Assembly (NCBI RefSeq): GCF_007754155.1
Contig: NZ_CP037423.1
Span: 6,630,938 to 6,694,937, forward strand
DNA: 64,000 nucleotides
Reading direction: 5' to 3'
DNA from: Stieleria neptunia
Lineage (GTDB): Bacteria; Planctomycetota; Planctomycetia; Pirellulales; Pirellulaceae
Shown here: positions 21,933-32,190 of the stretch, piece by piece
Layout of the letters: each line of letters starts with the position of its first letter
Numbering within the stretch: position 1 is the stretch's first letter
Notes under the pieces: generated by a model
Database searches by the model: none
Told to the model about the DNA's origin: nothing
Seen by the model: only the letters and a program-made list of their open reading frames with translations
Made by a program: the position numbers and the translations under genes

Positions 21933-24459
21933 GCGACAAGGAAAATTGGTCAAGGAAGTCGGTGCCGTGTTGCTGATACCACTGGGCCACCGTTTCCAAA
22001 TCGCTGCAATTGATCAGCATGTCGGCTCCCGGTGCCTGCTCGGCGACCAGCATTTGTGAGAGCCACGCAGCGACCGTTTCCTCTTCCCACCAGTATTCGC
22101 TCTGCTGATACTCCGTCGCCCACTTCAAACCGTGTGCCCCACGCGTATCCATGACCACGCGAACGGCGGCCAACTGAAGGGCCACGTTGGTTTCCTTGAG
22201 GCGGAAATGGCTCGGCTTGAGTTTCTGGTGGTCGCCCAACATCGCGAGCGCCACTTCATACATCGGCGAGGTTTCCGTCTTCTGCGAAATGACCCGTGCT
22301 GCCGGAGTGTGGTGCAGGTAACCCAGCGCCAACGCGGCAACCTCCGGCTCCGATCGCTTTCCCGCCACATTGTCAAAGCCTTCATTCACGTCAACTGTTT
22401 CGTCATCGGGAACATTGGGCAGGCCCTCTCGTGCAGTCGCTTCACCGCGCAGCACGCGCATGAGGTGATCGGCGACACTGTCCAGCCCCAGTGCACCTGC
22501 CGTCAACATTGCCGATCTTCGCACACTCGGATGTTGATCAACGAGTCCCCGTTTGACGATTTCCAAGCATGCCCCGTCACTGAAATCGTTGCGAAAAGAT
22601 TGAACGTACCGTTGTGCGTCTTGTCGCAGCGGGTAGTAGTGCGAATCCTGCATCACATCAACGACGGCGTGACGCAGATCGTTCGCGTTTTCGGGGGTCC
22701 AAGTCTCTAACGCTGATCTCCATGATCGCCAGTAGCGTGCCGCACCACGTCTCGCCCGCCGATCCTCTCCCCGCAGAGCCGACTCGACCGCCAGGGCCAA
22801 CTCGTCCTTGTCATACTGATTGAGTTCGGCGTCCGCGAATTGCTCGATCCAATCCAGCTGAGTCCAGCTGTTGTTGTCCGTCCCCAAGATCCGCAGCAAG
22901 GCGTTGATCTGGTCCGCGGTGGAGGGGAAATTCGTTCGCAACCGTTCCCCGAAGTTTTCACTCCGCTCTGCAAATGCCTGGGCCAAGTCCTCTGGCAAAC
23001 CCGACACCGCACGTTCGATCTTGCGGTTCGCCGCCCGTTGCTGTTGCTGTGCTTGCCGGATCTCATCTGCCGGCCCGCTGACGCCGTGGTCGTCCAACCA
23101 TTCCACCAAGAATTGCCCACTGCGATCGGTCAGCATGCCGTCGCCCCACCATCCCTGACGCCAACGCAGGCTTCGGCCATGGTGAAAACCCACCGTCGTC
23201 AACTTTTCGTCATTTAAAGAGAAGTCCAGAAAGGGATCTCCCCCGCACATGCAATGGAATCCGCTCTGCGATTCGTCGATCCTGATCCCTTCGACCAACT
23301 CTCGAATCTCAGCGGGATCGTGGGATTCGAACAGAATTTTTGGAGAACTCGTGTTGCTGTCAGCCGCAAAGTGATGGGTGCGGATGACCAGCCGCGTCGC
23401 GTCCCCGACCATGTTGCGCAGAGAATCACCCCAACGATGCATGATCAAGCACTGCGGGTTTGCCTTGGCGAATTCGGAAACCTGTTGATCTGAAAGTCGG
23501 GTCGACTGAACGCGAAGCACTCGCAGTGCAAGTTTCTCCGGCAGTCGTTCGACCCACGTCGCATCGGCATTGACCCATTTCAGGTGTTCCAAACCGGCAA
23601 GCGAATCCAAATTCGCAACGGCACTCATTGAAACATCGAGCGTCTCCAGGCGGTCTAAGTTTGCGACGAACCCCACGTCACGAAGGTGTTCGCGCTGGTC
23701 GGAAAGATCCAGGTGCCGCAACGCACTGAGGGAGGACAGCGATCCTGTGTTCGCAAGCTGGTGGCCGCGGACGGTCAGGGATTCCAGTTTCTGGCAATTG
23801 GAGACCAAGTTGAAATCGAAGGTCAGCTTCGGATAGCCGTTGAGTTCGAAATAGCGTAGGTCCGTGAGTGACTTCAATCGCCCCATCTCGGTGATCTGAC
23901 CTTCCGAAGAATTGAAGAGGACACGTAAATAGCGGAGATGCCGGGGAAGCGGTGGTAGCGGATTTGTTGTTCCTCGGCGCCAATCCTGGGCGACGGTGAG
24001 CAACGCTTTTTCACAGTCGATTGCCGTCAGTTGTTGTTCAATCTCCTCGGACCAGGCGTCCAGCAGGACACCCCACAACCCTGCGATCTCCTGCGCTGAC
24101 ATCGACGAAAGGGGATTCTGAAGTTTGGCTTGGTCACCGCTGCCGGTCCAGTTGACCCGGACTGCGATCACCTGGGTTCGATCCCCGAGTTCGGCGAGCA
24201 ATCTGCCGTCGTCAGTCCAAGATGCCTTGATCGGCAATGGCTGCCCCGCGGGAACGCGTACCGAACGCGAGATCCACCCAGAATCTGACGCCTCTCTGTT
24301 GCTGGACAACAGCACCGCAGCGGCAGGATTGTCGATGGAGACGGTCCGCTGATCACGAGGCGGCCAGGGCAATGAACCGACATCGGGTTCCGCCGTCCAG
24401 GATGATGGCTGGCACCCGATCAAAAACAACAGCCCCAGGAGGAAGGATCGAAAACGCAT
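21904..24459 (-). CDS. Lipoprotein with leucine-rich and HEAT-like repeats
   Basis: An 851-aa secreted lipoprotein. From ATG 24459 the signal is MRFRSFLLGLLFLIGC with a lipobox Cys at residue 16. Residues about 160-330 are leucine-rich repeats (LKSLTDLRYFELNGYPKL, LSALRHLDLSDQ, LDRLETLDVSMSAVANLDSL). A middle region has CMCGGDPFLDFS. The C-terminal 300 residues contain HEAT-like helical pairs (VDQHPSVRRSAMLTAGALGL). LRR and HEAT repeats both mediate protein contacts, so an envelope-anchored scaffold is likely. The 3' end overlaps the next gene. Confidence 0.8.
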   Translation of the reverse strand: MRFRSFLLGLLFLIGCQPSSWTAEPDVGSLPWPPRDQRTVSIDNPAAAVLLSSNREASDSGWISRSVRVPAGQPLPIKASWTDDGRLLAELGDRTQVIAVRVNWTGSGDQAKLQNPLSSMSAQEIAGLWGVLLDAWSEEIEQQLTAIDCEKALLTVAQDWRRGTTNPLPPLPRHLRYLRVLFNSSEGQITEMGRLKSLTDLRYFELNGYPKLTFDFNLVSNCQKLESLTVRGHQLANTGSLSSLSALRHLDLSDQREHLRDVGFVANLDRLETLDVSMSAVANLDSLAGLEHLKWVNADATWVERLPEKLALRVLRVQSTRLSDQQVSEFAKANPQCLIMHRWGDSLRNMVGDATRLVIRTHHFAADSNTSSPKILFESHDPAEIRELVEGIRIDESQSGFHCMCGGDPFLDFSLNDEKLTTVGFHHGRSLRWRQGWWGDGMLTDRSGQFLVEWLDDHGVSGPADEIRQAQQQQRAANRKIERAVSGLPEDLAQAFAERSENFGERLRTNFPSTADQINALLRILGTDNNSWTQLDWIEQFADAELNQYDKDELALAVESALRGEDRRARRGAARYWRSWRSALETWTPENANDLRHAVVDVMQDSHYYPLRQDAQRYVQSFRNDFSDGACLEIVKRGLVDQHPSVRRSAMLTAGALGLDSVADHLMRVLRGEATAREGLPNVPDDETVDVNEGFDNVAGKRSEPEVAALALGYLHHTPAARVISQKTETSPMYEVALAMLGDHQKLKPSHFRLKETNVALQLAAVRVVMDTRGAHGLKWATEYQQSEYWWEEETVAAWLSQMLVAEQAPGADMLINCSDLETVAQWYQQHGTDFLDQFSLSHGGANGGPE

Positions 24460-25085
24460 ACGACACTCTCTTGGTTTCGCAATTGGCACGCGGGCAGAAG
24501 GATCGCTGGGAACCGTGGTGCGGAACGGACAACAAGCCCTAGTGTACCGAACACGCTTGCCAGCGAGGGGACTGCACGTATCCGACGCGAATTGTTGCCC
24601 GCCCCGTCGGCCTGCCGACTTCGCAACGCACGCGAAATAAGTGGGAGAGGCTTCCAGCCTGTCGATGCTGGAATGACAGGCTGGAAGCCTATCCCACTCA
24701 CAGGATCCGACACTTATTTTCGGTTCGATCCTAAGGCTAGTCCGGCGGTGTCGGCAGAATGATGGGTGGCAGCATCATGTCCAGCGCGAAAGGAACGGAA
24801 CGGGGTACAAGTCTGGGGTAACACGCACGCCAGCGATCGGCCGGTACCCGATTGTTCTGCCCCGTATCATTCTGCCTTCTCTCTTCCAACCGCGGTCGCC
24901 TAGCCTTCTCCCGTCTTTCGGCCTCGAGTCCGTTTTGGGTTCCGAGAATGGTCAAAAGATCGGGTGGTCGAAAAATGTTGACGACGGAAGAGTCGTTGCT
25001 GCGTGGTGGCTGCATTTTTTGACCACCCCATGTTTTTGCCCCCCTTCCCCTTTTTCTCTGTGTCCGGTCTCACGGTGCGACCTAA
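24460..25085. other. Repeat-rich spacer
   Basis: It holds a palindromic element (24631-24723) and R6 copy D (about 24750-25010), with tcggcagaatgatgggtggc, gttctgccccgtatcattct, ctcttccaaccgcgg and the gaatggtcaaaag segment shared with 20199-20262. No gene is visible. The segment 24460-24630 is the upstream region of the lipoprotein. Confidence 0.65.
24631..24723. repeat. Palindromic MITE-like element, copy 1
   Basis: A ~92-bp element with ends gaaataagtg and cacttatttt and a long internal palindrome (aggcttccagcctgtc / gacaggctggaagcct). The second copy is at 35911-36002. Both are preceded by gcaacgc. Confidence 0.75.
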
Positions 25086-26504
25086 TCAGCACTCGCTTAG
25101 GTTGACGGGAATCTGACTGGCCAAGCCGCCTTCGGATGTTTCCTTGTACTTGGAATTCATGTCCTGGGCGGTCTCCCACATCGTGTGGACCACGTCGTCG
25201 AGTGAGACGCGGGCATCATCGGGGTTGCGATCCAGTGCGATTTGCGACGCGGTGATGGCTTTGATCGCGCCGAAGGCGTTCCGTTCAATGCAGGGGATTT
25301 GAACCAGCCCGCCGATCGGATCACAGGTCATGCCGAGGTGGTGTTCCATGGCAATTTCGGCAGCCATCGTTGCTTGACGCGGTGATCCGCCGAGTCCTTC
25401 GGTGAGCGCGGCGGCGGCCATTGCCGAGGAGACTCCGATTTCGGCTTGGCAACCCCCCATGGCTGCCGAGATCGTTGCCCCCTTTTTGAAGATGCAACCG
25501 ATTTCCGCCGCCGTCAGCAGAAAGTCGACGAAGGCGTCGGATGGCGTGTCACAGAAACATTCGAAATACAGCAACACGGCAGGGATGACGCCCGCGGCAC
25601 CATTGGTCGGCGCCGTGACGACTCGCCCGAAGGCCGCGTTCTCTTCGTTCACCGCCAAGGCGAAACAACTGACCCAGGCCATGACGCGCTGGAAGTCTCG
25701 CGGCTGTTGGTGAACAGCGGCGAGAAACTCGTTTCGATCTGGTGGGCACTCGCGACCGAGTAGACGGCGGACCGTCGCTGCGGCGCGTCGGTGAACACGG
25801 ATGCCGCCGGGAAGGATGCCACCGGTCAAACATCCGCGATGGATGCAGTCCAGCATCGTGTTTCGAATCGCGACCAGGCCGTCTTGAATCGAAGTGTCAT
25901 CTCGCCATGCCCGCTCGTTCTGCATCACGACCTCGCTGATGCGAAGCGATTGACGATCACAGTGTCCAATCAGGTCACATGCCGAGCCGATGGGAAACGG
26001 TAGGCTCACCGAGCGATTCGTCGACGCTTCGTCGTCCGCCTTGACGATGAATCCACCACCGATCGAATAGAAAACAGCCTGCTGGCGTTCGCCATCAGCC
26101 AGCACCGCCGTGAAACGCATCCCGTTGGGGTGTTCGGGAAGCTGTTCGGCAGAGTGAAATCGAATGTCGGTTGCGGGATCAAACGCAACGTCGTCAACGC
26201 CCAGGCGGATCGTCTGGCGGGATGCGATCTCTCGGATAGACGGGGTGATCAAATCCACGTCGATGGTCGTTGGGTCATGGCCAGACAAGCCCAATTGCAC
26301 CGCGACATCGGTTCCATGCCCTTTACCGGTCTTGGCCAACGAGCCGTAAAGGTCGACGGCGATCCGTTTGACAGAGCCCGTTTTCGAGCCCAGTTCATCG
26401 ACGAACTGACGAGCCGCACGCCACGGCCCCATCGTGTGCGAACTCGACGGCCCCACCCCGATCTTGAACATGTCGAAAACGCTCAGCGATTCCTGATTCA
26501 TCAT
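25086..26504 (-). CDS. sdaA: L-serine ammonia-lyase (iron-sulfur serine dehydratase)
   Basis: A 472-aa single-chain L-serine dehydratase that converts L-serine to pyruvate and ammonia with a [4Fe-4S] cluster. The N-terminal domain opens with [20 protein letters not shown], the signature of the family. The catalytic domain has the cluster cysteines in [20 protein letters not shown], and [19 protein letters not shown] near residue 410. The length is typical. I use the ATG at 26504; the ATG at 26531 would add nine residues before the conserved start. It is monocistronic, flanked by repeat-rich spacers. Confidence 0.95.
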   Translation of the reverse strand: MMNQESLSVFDMFKIGVGPSSSHTMGPWRAARQFVDELGSKTGSVKRIAVDLYGSLAKTGKGHGTDVAVQLGLSGHDPTTIDVDLITPSIREIASRQTIRLGVDDVAFDPATDIRFHSAEQLPEHPNGMRFTAVLADGERQQAVFYSIGGGFIVKADDEASTNRSVSLPFPIGSACDLIGHCDRQSLRISEVVMQNERAWRDDTSIQDGLVAIRNTMLDCIHRGCLTGGILPGGIRVHRRAAATVRRLLGRECPPDRNEFLAAVHQQPRDFQRVMAWVSCFALAVNEENAAFGRVVTAPTNGAAGVIPAVLLYFECFCDTPSDAFVDFLLTAAEIGCIFKKGATISAAMGGCQAEIGVSSAMAAAALTEGLGGSPRQATMAAEIAMEHHLGMTCDPIGGLVQIPCIERNAFGAIKAITASQIALDRNPDDARVSLDDVVHTMWETAQDMNSKYKETSEGGLASQIPVNLSEC

Positions 26505-27103
26505 CTCGGTACCGTCGTGGCCCAGTTCCATCCCGCCTCAACCCTTGAGTGCATGCTCGCCCGAAATCATACCGTCAATCTCGAATCAGGCCATGATCTC
26601 GGATGTACCGATGGAGGGGAGCTGGTGCCAGGGGACCCATCTTTGGTCGCAAGGATCGCGTCATCCCCGTAAGCGGGCTGTCGATTGAAGCCCGCCTCCT
26701 TTTTCCTCCCCCTCATTTTCTTACCTGCGATGCAGGACAGTACCGGAAGCTAAAACCCGAGACCGGAGTGGGTGGCAGAATGATGGGTGGCAGGACGATG
26801 GGGGCAGGAGGGTGGTGTTTGGGGTGACGGGTTTACGCTCGTTGGGTGATCGGGGATGATTCGATCCAGTTCCCCCCAACCAAGAGGTCGTGCCGTTTTG
26901 AAGCGGTTGATTTCAAAGAGTTTTCGTCACTCTCCCTCTGGGGGCGTCGCGAGGCGAGGGTTCTCTTTGCTGCTTGGGACGCGACCCTGGCAGGTGAAGA
27001 AAAACTCGCGATTCACCGTTCGACCTCCCCTCGCTTCGCTCGACCCTCCTGCCAGGAGGGTTGCTTTGAAAACTGCACGACCTCCCAACAGAGAAACGCA
27101 CGC
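26505..27103. other. Repeat-rich spacer before the methyltransferase
   Basis: It contains a hairpin gcgggct/agcccgc (26673-26695) followed by a T-rich stretch, R6 copy E (about 26695-26810: ccggaagctaaaacccgaga, tggcagaatgatgggtggca) and the first copy of family R5 (27010-27083). An open frame continues through these repeats into the methyltransferase, but its residues (HRSTSPRFARPSCQEG) are repeat translations. Confidence 0.65.
27010..27083. repeat. Dispersed repeat R5, copy 1
   Basis: The core cgacctcccctcgcttcgct, then cgaccctcctgccaggaggg and a ctttgaaa...ctgcacgacctc tail, recurs at 53169-53235. It contains a palindrome (ccctcctgccaggaggg). It lies in frame with, and just upstream of, the methyltransferase. 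Confidence 0.75.
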
Positions 27104-27682
27104 TTGCGAGAATCAATCACGTTCTTGAAGGAATTCGCCAAGCATCCCACTAAGGTCGGCGCAATTGCCCCGAGCAGTCCGGGCTTGGTTTCGGCGATGG
27201 TGGATTGGTTTGACTGGAATTCGATCCGCAACGTCGTCGAATTCGGCCCCGGCACGGGGGTGTTTACCGAAGCGATTGTTGAGCGATTGCATCCGGACGC
27301 CAAGTTTTTTGCGATCGAACGCAGCGATGAATTGGCTGCGATGACACGGGCGCGATGCCCGGCGGCGAAGGTGATCGAAGACAGTGCGACCAACTTGGGA
27401 GCGATCTGTGACGCCGAGGGAATGGGCCAAATCGACGCGGTGATCTGTGGATTGCCGTGGGCGTCGTTCCCCGAATCGCTGCAAGCGGAAATCATGGAGG
27501 CGATGATCGATCGGATGCGCCAGGGCGGCCGATTCGCGACGTTTGCGTACTGGCAGGGCGTCGTGCTGCCCGCCGGCCGGCGTTTTTCTGGGCGGTTGAA
27601 GGCCAGCTTTGCGGAAGTCGGGCGGAGCCACACCGTCTGGCGGAATCTGCCTCCGGCGTTCGTTTATCGCTGTGTGAAATAG
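27104..27682 (+). CDS. SAM-dependent methyltransferase (phospholipid N-methyltransferase-like)
   Basis: A 192-aa class I methyltransferase. The opening ITFLKEFAKHPTKVGAIAPSSP is typical of the PmtA-like/RsmA-like group acting on phospholipids or related substrates. The SAM-binding motif I is VVEFGPGTGVF (about 42-52), the acidic residue after strand 2 is in FFAIERSDEL, and motif IV is DAVICGLPWASFP. The frame is open upstream to 26846, but that part is repeat-derived. I place the start at TTG 27104 with an agagaaa ribosome-binding site; the repeat may have replaced the original 5' end. The substrate is not certain. Confidence 0.8.
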   Translation: MRESITFLKEFAKHPTKVGAIAPSSPGLVSAMVDWFDWNSIRNVVEFGPGTGVFTEAIVERLHPDAKFFAIERSDELAAMTRARCPAAKVIEDSATNLGAICDAEGMGQIDAVICGLPWASFPESLQAEIMEAMIDRMRQGGRFATFAYWQGVVLPAGRRFSGRLKASFAEVGRSHTVWRNLPPAFVYRCVK

Positions 27683-27689
27683 GGTGGGT

Positions 27690-27761
27690 GGCAAGCTGGA
27701 AGCTTATCCCACGTCGGCAAGCTGAAGCTTTTACCGGATGGCAAGCTGGAAGCTTACCCCA
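27690..27761. repeat. Three tandem copies of a ggcaagctggaagctta-type unit
   Basis: Units lie near 27690, 27715 and 27740 between the methyltransferase stop and the tsaD stop. Each forms a short stem (aagct/agctt). The design is like the 946-1063 array, with a different core word. Confidence 0.75.
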
Positions 27762-28784
27762 CTAGAAGCCGCGTTGGAGGCCGGCGGTGATGTCGAGGTC
27801 GAGGGGGGCGAACTGGCCGCGACGGATTTTTTCCAGCGCGATCGCTCCCATCACGGCGTTGTCGGTGCACAGGTTCATCGGGGCGATCACCAGATCGAAT
27901 CCGTTTTTTTCCGCGGCCGTTTGCAGGCCCGTGCGGAGGACCGGATTCGCCGCGACTCCGCCGCCGACGATCAGGTGCCCGGCGTCGTACGCTTTGACCG
28001 CGCGGACGGATTTGGCGACCAACACGTCCACGACGGCGGCCTGAAACGAGGCACAGATATCGGCTTTGGCTTGATCGCTGAGCTGGATATTTGAAAAATC
28101 CTTCACGCCGGGCGGGGCGATGCTGTAGCGGACCGCGGTTTTTAGCCCGCTAAAACTGAAGCGGTACCCGGGTTCTTTGAGCATCGATCGCGGGTAGGCG
28201 TGTGCCTTCGGATCCCCCTGGGCGGCCAGGCGCGAGACCGCCGGGCCGCCGGGAAAGCCGAGATTGAGCATCGCGCCGACTTTGTCGAACGCCTCCCCGG
28301 CCGCATCGTCGATCGTTCCGCCCAGGTATTCCAGGTCCAGCGGGCTGGTGCAGTGATACAGGCTGGTGTGTCCGCCACTGACGACCAGCCCGATACAGGG
28401 ATAGACGGACACATCGGACGCCATTTGACAGGCGTACAAGTGGGCGTGCAGGTGATTGATCGCCACCAACGGCTTTTTCCAGGCCACGGCCAGAGTTTTC
28501 GCGGCGACGACCCCGACCAGCAGCGATCCGGCCAACCCGGGTCGGTCGGCGACGGCGATCGCGTCCAAATCGGCCCCTCGGACCCCCGCTTTTTGCAGCG
28601 CGGTGTCGATCACGGGCAAAATTCGCTCGACGTGGGCCCGGGCGGCGACTTCGGGGACCACGCCGCCGAACCGTTCGTGCAGGGTTTCCTGGGTGGCGAC
28701 GCAATCGCCGAGCACGTTGCCGTCGTCGGAAATCACCGCCGCAGCGGTCTCGTCACAGGTCGATTCGATGGTCAAAATGGGCAT
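27762..28784 (-). CDS. tsaD: tRNA N6-adenosine threonylcarbamoyltransferase
   Basis: A 340-aa TsaD/Kae1/Qri7 protein that transfers the threonylcarbamoyl group to A37 of ANN-decoding tRNAs, with TsaB and TsaE. The ASKHA-fold motifs are present: LTIESTCDETAAAV at the N-terminus, the metal-binding histidines in AINHLHAHLYA, GLVVSGGHTSLY, the loop DDAAGEAFDKVG, and HLIVGGGVAANPVLR near the C-terminus. The length is typical. The ATG at 28784 is used. It is divergent from rpsL across 106 bp. Confidence 0.97.
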   Translation of the reverse strand: MPILTIESTCDETAAAVISDDGNVLGDCVATQETLHERFGGVVPEVAARAHVERILPVIDTALQKAGVRGADLDAIAVADRPGLAGSLLVGVVAAKTLAVAWKKPLVAINHLHAHLYACQMASDVSVYPCIGLVVSGGHTSLYHCTSPLDLEYLGGTIDDAAGEAFDKVGAMLNLGFPGGPAVSRLAAQGDPKAHAYPRSMLKEPGYRFSFSGLKTAVRYSIAPPGVKDFSNIQLSDQAKADICASFQAAVVDVLVAKSVRAVKAYDAGHLIVGGGVAANPVLRTGLQTAAEKNGFDLVIAPMNLCTDNAVMGAIALEKIRRGQFAPLDLDITAGLQRGF

Positions 28785-28810
28785 CGCCAAATCTTACTGC
28801 TGATCAGCCC

Positions 28811-28838
28811 TTGACACCAACCGGTAGGGCACGATACT
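28811..28838 (+). promoter_or_regulatory. Promoter for rpsL-rpsG
   Basis: A perfect -35 box ttgaca (28811-28816), 16 bp of spacing and a -10-like gatact (28833-28838) lie about 50 bases before the rpsL start. It is the only good sigma-70-type pair in the tsaD/rpsL spacer. Confidence 0.55.
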
Positions 28839-28890
28839 TGCACGCTTCCAAATACGGCAAACAACGGATAAACGCCAGAACGACGACTCT

Positions 28891-29256
28891 ATGCCCACCA
28901 TCAATCAACTCGTCCGCAAGCGACGCAAACTGAAAAAACGCCAAAGTAAGTCTCCCGTCCTGGAGAAATGCCCGCAGAAGCAGGGCGTTTGTCTGCAGGT
29001 TCGTACAATGACCCCCAAGAAGCCGAACTCGGCACTTCGAAAGATTTCGCGGGTCAAGTTGAGCAACGGCAAAGAAGTCACCGTTTACATTCCCGGCGAA
29101 GGTCACAACCTGCAGGAGCACTCGATCGTGCTCGTTCGCGGTGGCCGGATCCGTGACTTGCCCGGTGTTCGCTACCAGGTCGTTCGCGGCAGCCGTGACG
29201 CGTTGGGCGTCGAAGGCCGTAAGCGATCTCGCAGCCGTTACGGTGCCAAGAAATAG
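28891..29256 (+). CDS. rpsL: 30S ribosomal protein S12
   Basis: A 121-aa S12 protein, part of the decoding centre of the small subunit. It begins [17 protein letters not shown]. The conserved decoding loop is [19 protein letters not shown] and the C-terminal loop [21 protein letters not shown]. The lysine at the usual streptomycin-resistance position is wild type (TPKKPN). No strong ribosome-binding site is seen before the ATG, as is common for such genes here. It is first in a str-like cluster with rpsG and an EF-G gene. Confidence 0.98.
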   Translation: MPTINQLVRKRRKLKKRQSKSPVLEKCPQKQGVCLQVRTMTPKKPNSALRKISRVKLSNGKEVTVYIPGEGHNLQEHSIVLVRGGRIRDLPGVRYQVVRGSRDALGVEGRKRSRSRYGAKK

Positions 29257-29326
29257 CATCGGCCGCTCGGCCGCTTGTAACACGCATTATTCAGAACGAA
29301 CATCACTCGACATTTGAAAGTTTGAA

Positions 29327-29803
<477 letters not shown>

Positions 29804-29851
29804 TCGGTTTTCCGATCACTTCCCAAAACCGACAACGCAATCAAATTTTTC

Positions 29852-29892
29852 AAACCGCGACACGGCCACCATGCCGTGATCGCGGTTTTTTG
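29852..29892 (+). terminator. Rho-independent terminator after rpsG
   Basis: The stem aaaccgcga-cacggc / gccgtg-a-tcgcggttt (29852-29866 with 29873-29888) is followed by T residues to 29892. It separates rpsL-rpsG from the EF-G gene, which therefore needs its own promoter or read-through. Confidence 0.85.
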
Positions 29893-30069
29893 TTCCCCAC
29901 GGATCCAGCCCAGCGTCTCGGATCGAGCCCGGCGCCCTCCGATCCGGCCATCTGCTCCGGATCCGACCCGGTGCGGTCTAGCGGAAATCGTTAAGACGTT
30001 AGAAAATCCTTCGCATCGACGTTGCCCTTGGCGGACGTCCGCTACCACTTCCCCTCGCCCCGATCAATC

Positions 30070-32166
30070 ATGTCTGCCGACATCAATTTACTGCGCAACA
30101 TTGGAATCATCGCTCATATCGATGCCGGTAAAACGACGGTCACCGAACGCATGCTGTACCTCAGCGGTGCAAAGCACCGCGTCGGGCGCGTCGACCACGG
30201 GACGACCGACACCGATGACGACCCCGAAGAACAGGAACGCGGGATCACGATCTTTAGCGCCTGTGTGAAGTATCGTTGGGACAAGTACCACATCAACTTG
30301 CTCGACACGCCCGGGCACGTCGACTTTACCGCCGAAGTGGAACGATGCTTGCGCGTGCTGGACGGCGCGGTCGTCGTGTTTTCGGCTCGGGAAGGCGTCG
30401 AGGCGCAAAGTGAAACGGTGTGGCGCCAAGCGGATCGCTACAACGTGCCGCGAATCGTGTTCATCAACAAGATGGATCGCGAAGGCGCCGATTTCGATTC
30501 CGTCTTCAACGACATCGGCCCCCGGCTGGGAGGCCGACCGGTTGCGGTCGAACTGCCCGTCGGCCAAGGGCCGACGCACGTCAATAACCCGTTCCGCGGG
30601 GTGATCGATCTGGTCGACCTGAAGTTTCTGCAATTCGACCCCGAGACCGAAGGCAAGGAGGTCAGGCAAACGGATATCCCCGACGAGTTGATGGACGACG
30701 CATTGCTGTGGCGCGAACAGCTATTGGAAACGGTTTGCGAGATCGATGAAGACGCGATGGCGTTGGTGATGGAGGACCAAGAGGTCCCCGTCGACGTGAT
30801 CCGCAAAGCGTTGCGCAAGGGCTGTATCGAGCAAACGATCCAGCCCGTGCTGTGCGGGTCGGCGCTGCACGGCATCGGCGTCCAACCGCTGATGACCGCC
30901 GTCGGACACTATTTGCCCAGCCCGCTCGATCGCCCGCCGGTCGAGGGTTTCAACCCGAAAAAGCCGGACCAGCAACTGATCCGAAAGCCGGACCCGACCG
31001 AGCCGTTTAGCGCATTGGTGTTCAAAATTCTGCCGGCCAAGACGGGCGACAATTATTGGATTCGAATTTACAGCGGACAACTGAAACAGAACTCACGGGT
31101 CTATTGCCCCAACCGTGACAAGAAAGAAAACGTCGCCCAGTTGTGGCAGATCCACGCGTCCAAAAAAGAACGCGACGGGCAAACCGAAACGCTGGCCGCC
31201 GGCGACATCTGCTGCGTCATCGGCCCCCGGTTTGCCATCACGGGCGACACCCTGTGCGACACCCAGAACCAGATCGAATTGCCCAGCATCACGTTCGCCG
31301 ACACGGTGTTGTCGATGGCGATCGAACCGGAAAACACGGGAGACCGCAAGAAGCTGGATGACACCCTGGACATGCTGCGTCGCCAAGACCCGACGTTTCG
31401 CGCGGTCGACAACGAGGAACTGGGGCAGACGATCATCAGCGGCATGGGCGAGCTGCACCTGGAAGTGATCCAGCACCGGCTGACTCGCGACTTCGGATTG
31501 AACGTCAAATTCTACAAGCCGCGGGTCAACTACCGCGAAACGATCGGCGGCACGGCCGACGTCATCGGCGTCTGCAACCGCCAGATGGGCGCGACGCAGA
31601 TGTTTGCCCGATTGAGTGTCCGGGTGTCGCCACTGGAAGACAGCTCGGCGACGCCGATCGTGTTCGATCGCTTGCCGCCGGACACGCTGCTGCAAGGCGA
31701 TGTGCGGCACGCCGCGATTCAAGAGCTTCGCGACCGCGCCGAGGGCGGTGGTGTGCTGGCTGGTTTTCCGCTGTCGGGAATCAAGCTGGAAGCCTATGAC
31801 GCCGAAGTCAGCGAAGAAGGTGGCATCGAAGAGGTGGCGTTTCGAATCGCCGCCGGCGACGCCTTTGACAAGGCACTTGAAAAAGCCGGCCCCGTGCTGC
31901 TGGAACCGATCATGAAGGTGGAAGTCACGACGCCGGAAGACTACATGGGCGAATTGGTCGGCGACTTGCAACAACGCCGCGCCTTGATCGCCGCCACCGA
32001 AACACGCGGCGCGATGACGGTGATCACCGCCCATGCGCCGCTGAAAGAGCTGTTCGGCTATTCGAGCGCCGTCCGCAGCCTCAGCCAAGGCCGCGCCGGA
32101 AGCAGCATGGAACCGCTCGGCTACCAACCGGCCCCCAAAGAAGACGCGCACAGTTTCCAGTTTTGA
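30070..32166 (+). CDS. fusA: Translation elongation factor G
   Basis: A 698-aa EF-G, the GTPase that drives ribosomal translocation. The ATG at 30070 starts MSADINLLRNIGIIAHIDAG. GTPase motifs are G1 AHIDAGKTT, G3 DTPGHVDF and G4 NKMD. Domain IV and V residues are present (GMGELHLEVIQHRL). The switch-I region reads GTTDTDDDPEEQERGITIFS, unlike the usual GAATMDWMEQEQERGITI, which points to a planctomycete/spirochaete-type or paralogous EF-G. It follows rpsL and rpsG, the classical str position, but no tuf follows. The orthodox EF-G, if separate, would be elsewhere. Confidence 0.93.
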   Translation: MSADINLLRNIGIIAHIDAGKTTVTERMLYLSGAKHRVGRVDHGTTDTDDDPEEQERGITIFSACVKYRWDKYHINLLDTPGHVDFTAEVERCLRVLDGAVVVFSAREGVEAQSETVWRQADRYNVPRIVFINKMDREGADFDSVFNDIGPRLGGRPVAVELPVGQGPTHVNNPFRGVIDLVDLKFLQFDPETEGKEVRQTDIPDELMDDALLWREQLLETVCEIDEDAMALVMEDQEVPVDVIRKALRKGCIEQTIQPVLCGSALHGIGVQPLMTAVGHYLPSPLDRPPVEGFNPKKPDQQLIRKPDPTEPFSALVFKILPAKTGDNYWIRIYSGQLKQNSRVYCPNRDKKENVAQLWQIHASKKERDGQTETLAAGDICCVIGPRFAITGDTLCDTQNQIELPSITFADTVLSMAIEPENTGDRKKLDDTLDMLRRQDPTFRAVDNEELGQTIISGMGELHLEVIQHRLTRDFGLNVKFYKPRVNYRETIGGTADVIGVCNRQMGATQMFARLSVRVSPLEDSSATPIVFDRLPPDTLLQGDVRHAAIQELRDRAEGGGVLAGFPLSGIKLEAYDAEVSEEGGIEEVAFRIAAGDAFDKALEKAGPVLLEPIMKVEVTTPEDYMGELVGDLQQRRALIAATETRGAMTVITAHAPLKELFGYSSAVRSLSQGRAGSSMEPLGYQPAPKEDAHSFQF

Positions 32167-32190
32167 TGGTGGCCGGATCTCTGAAGGTGA

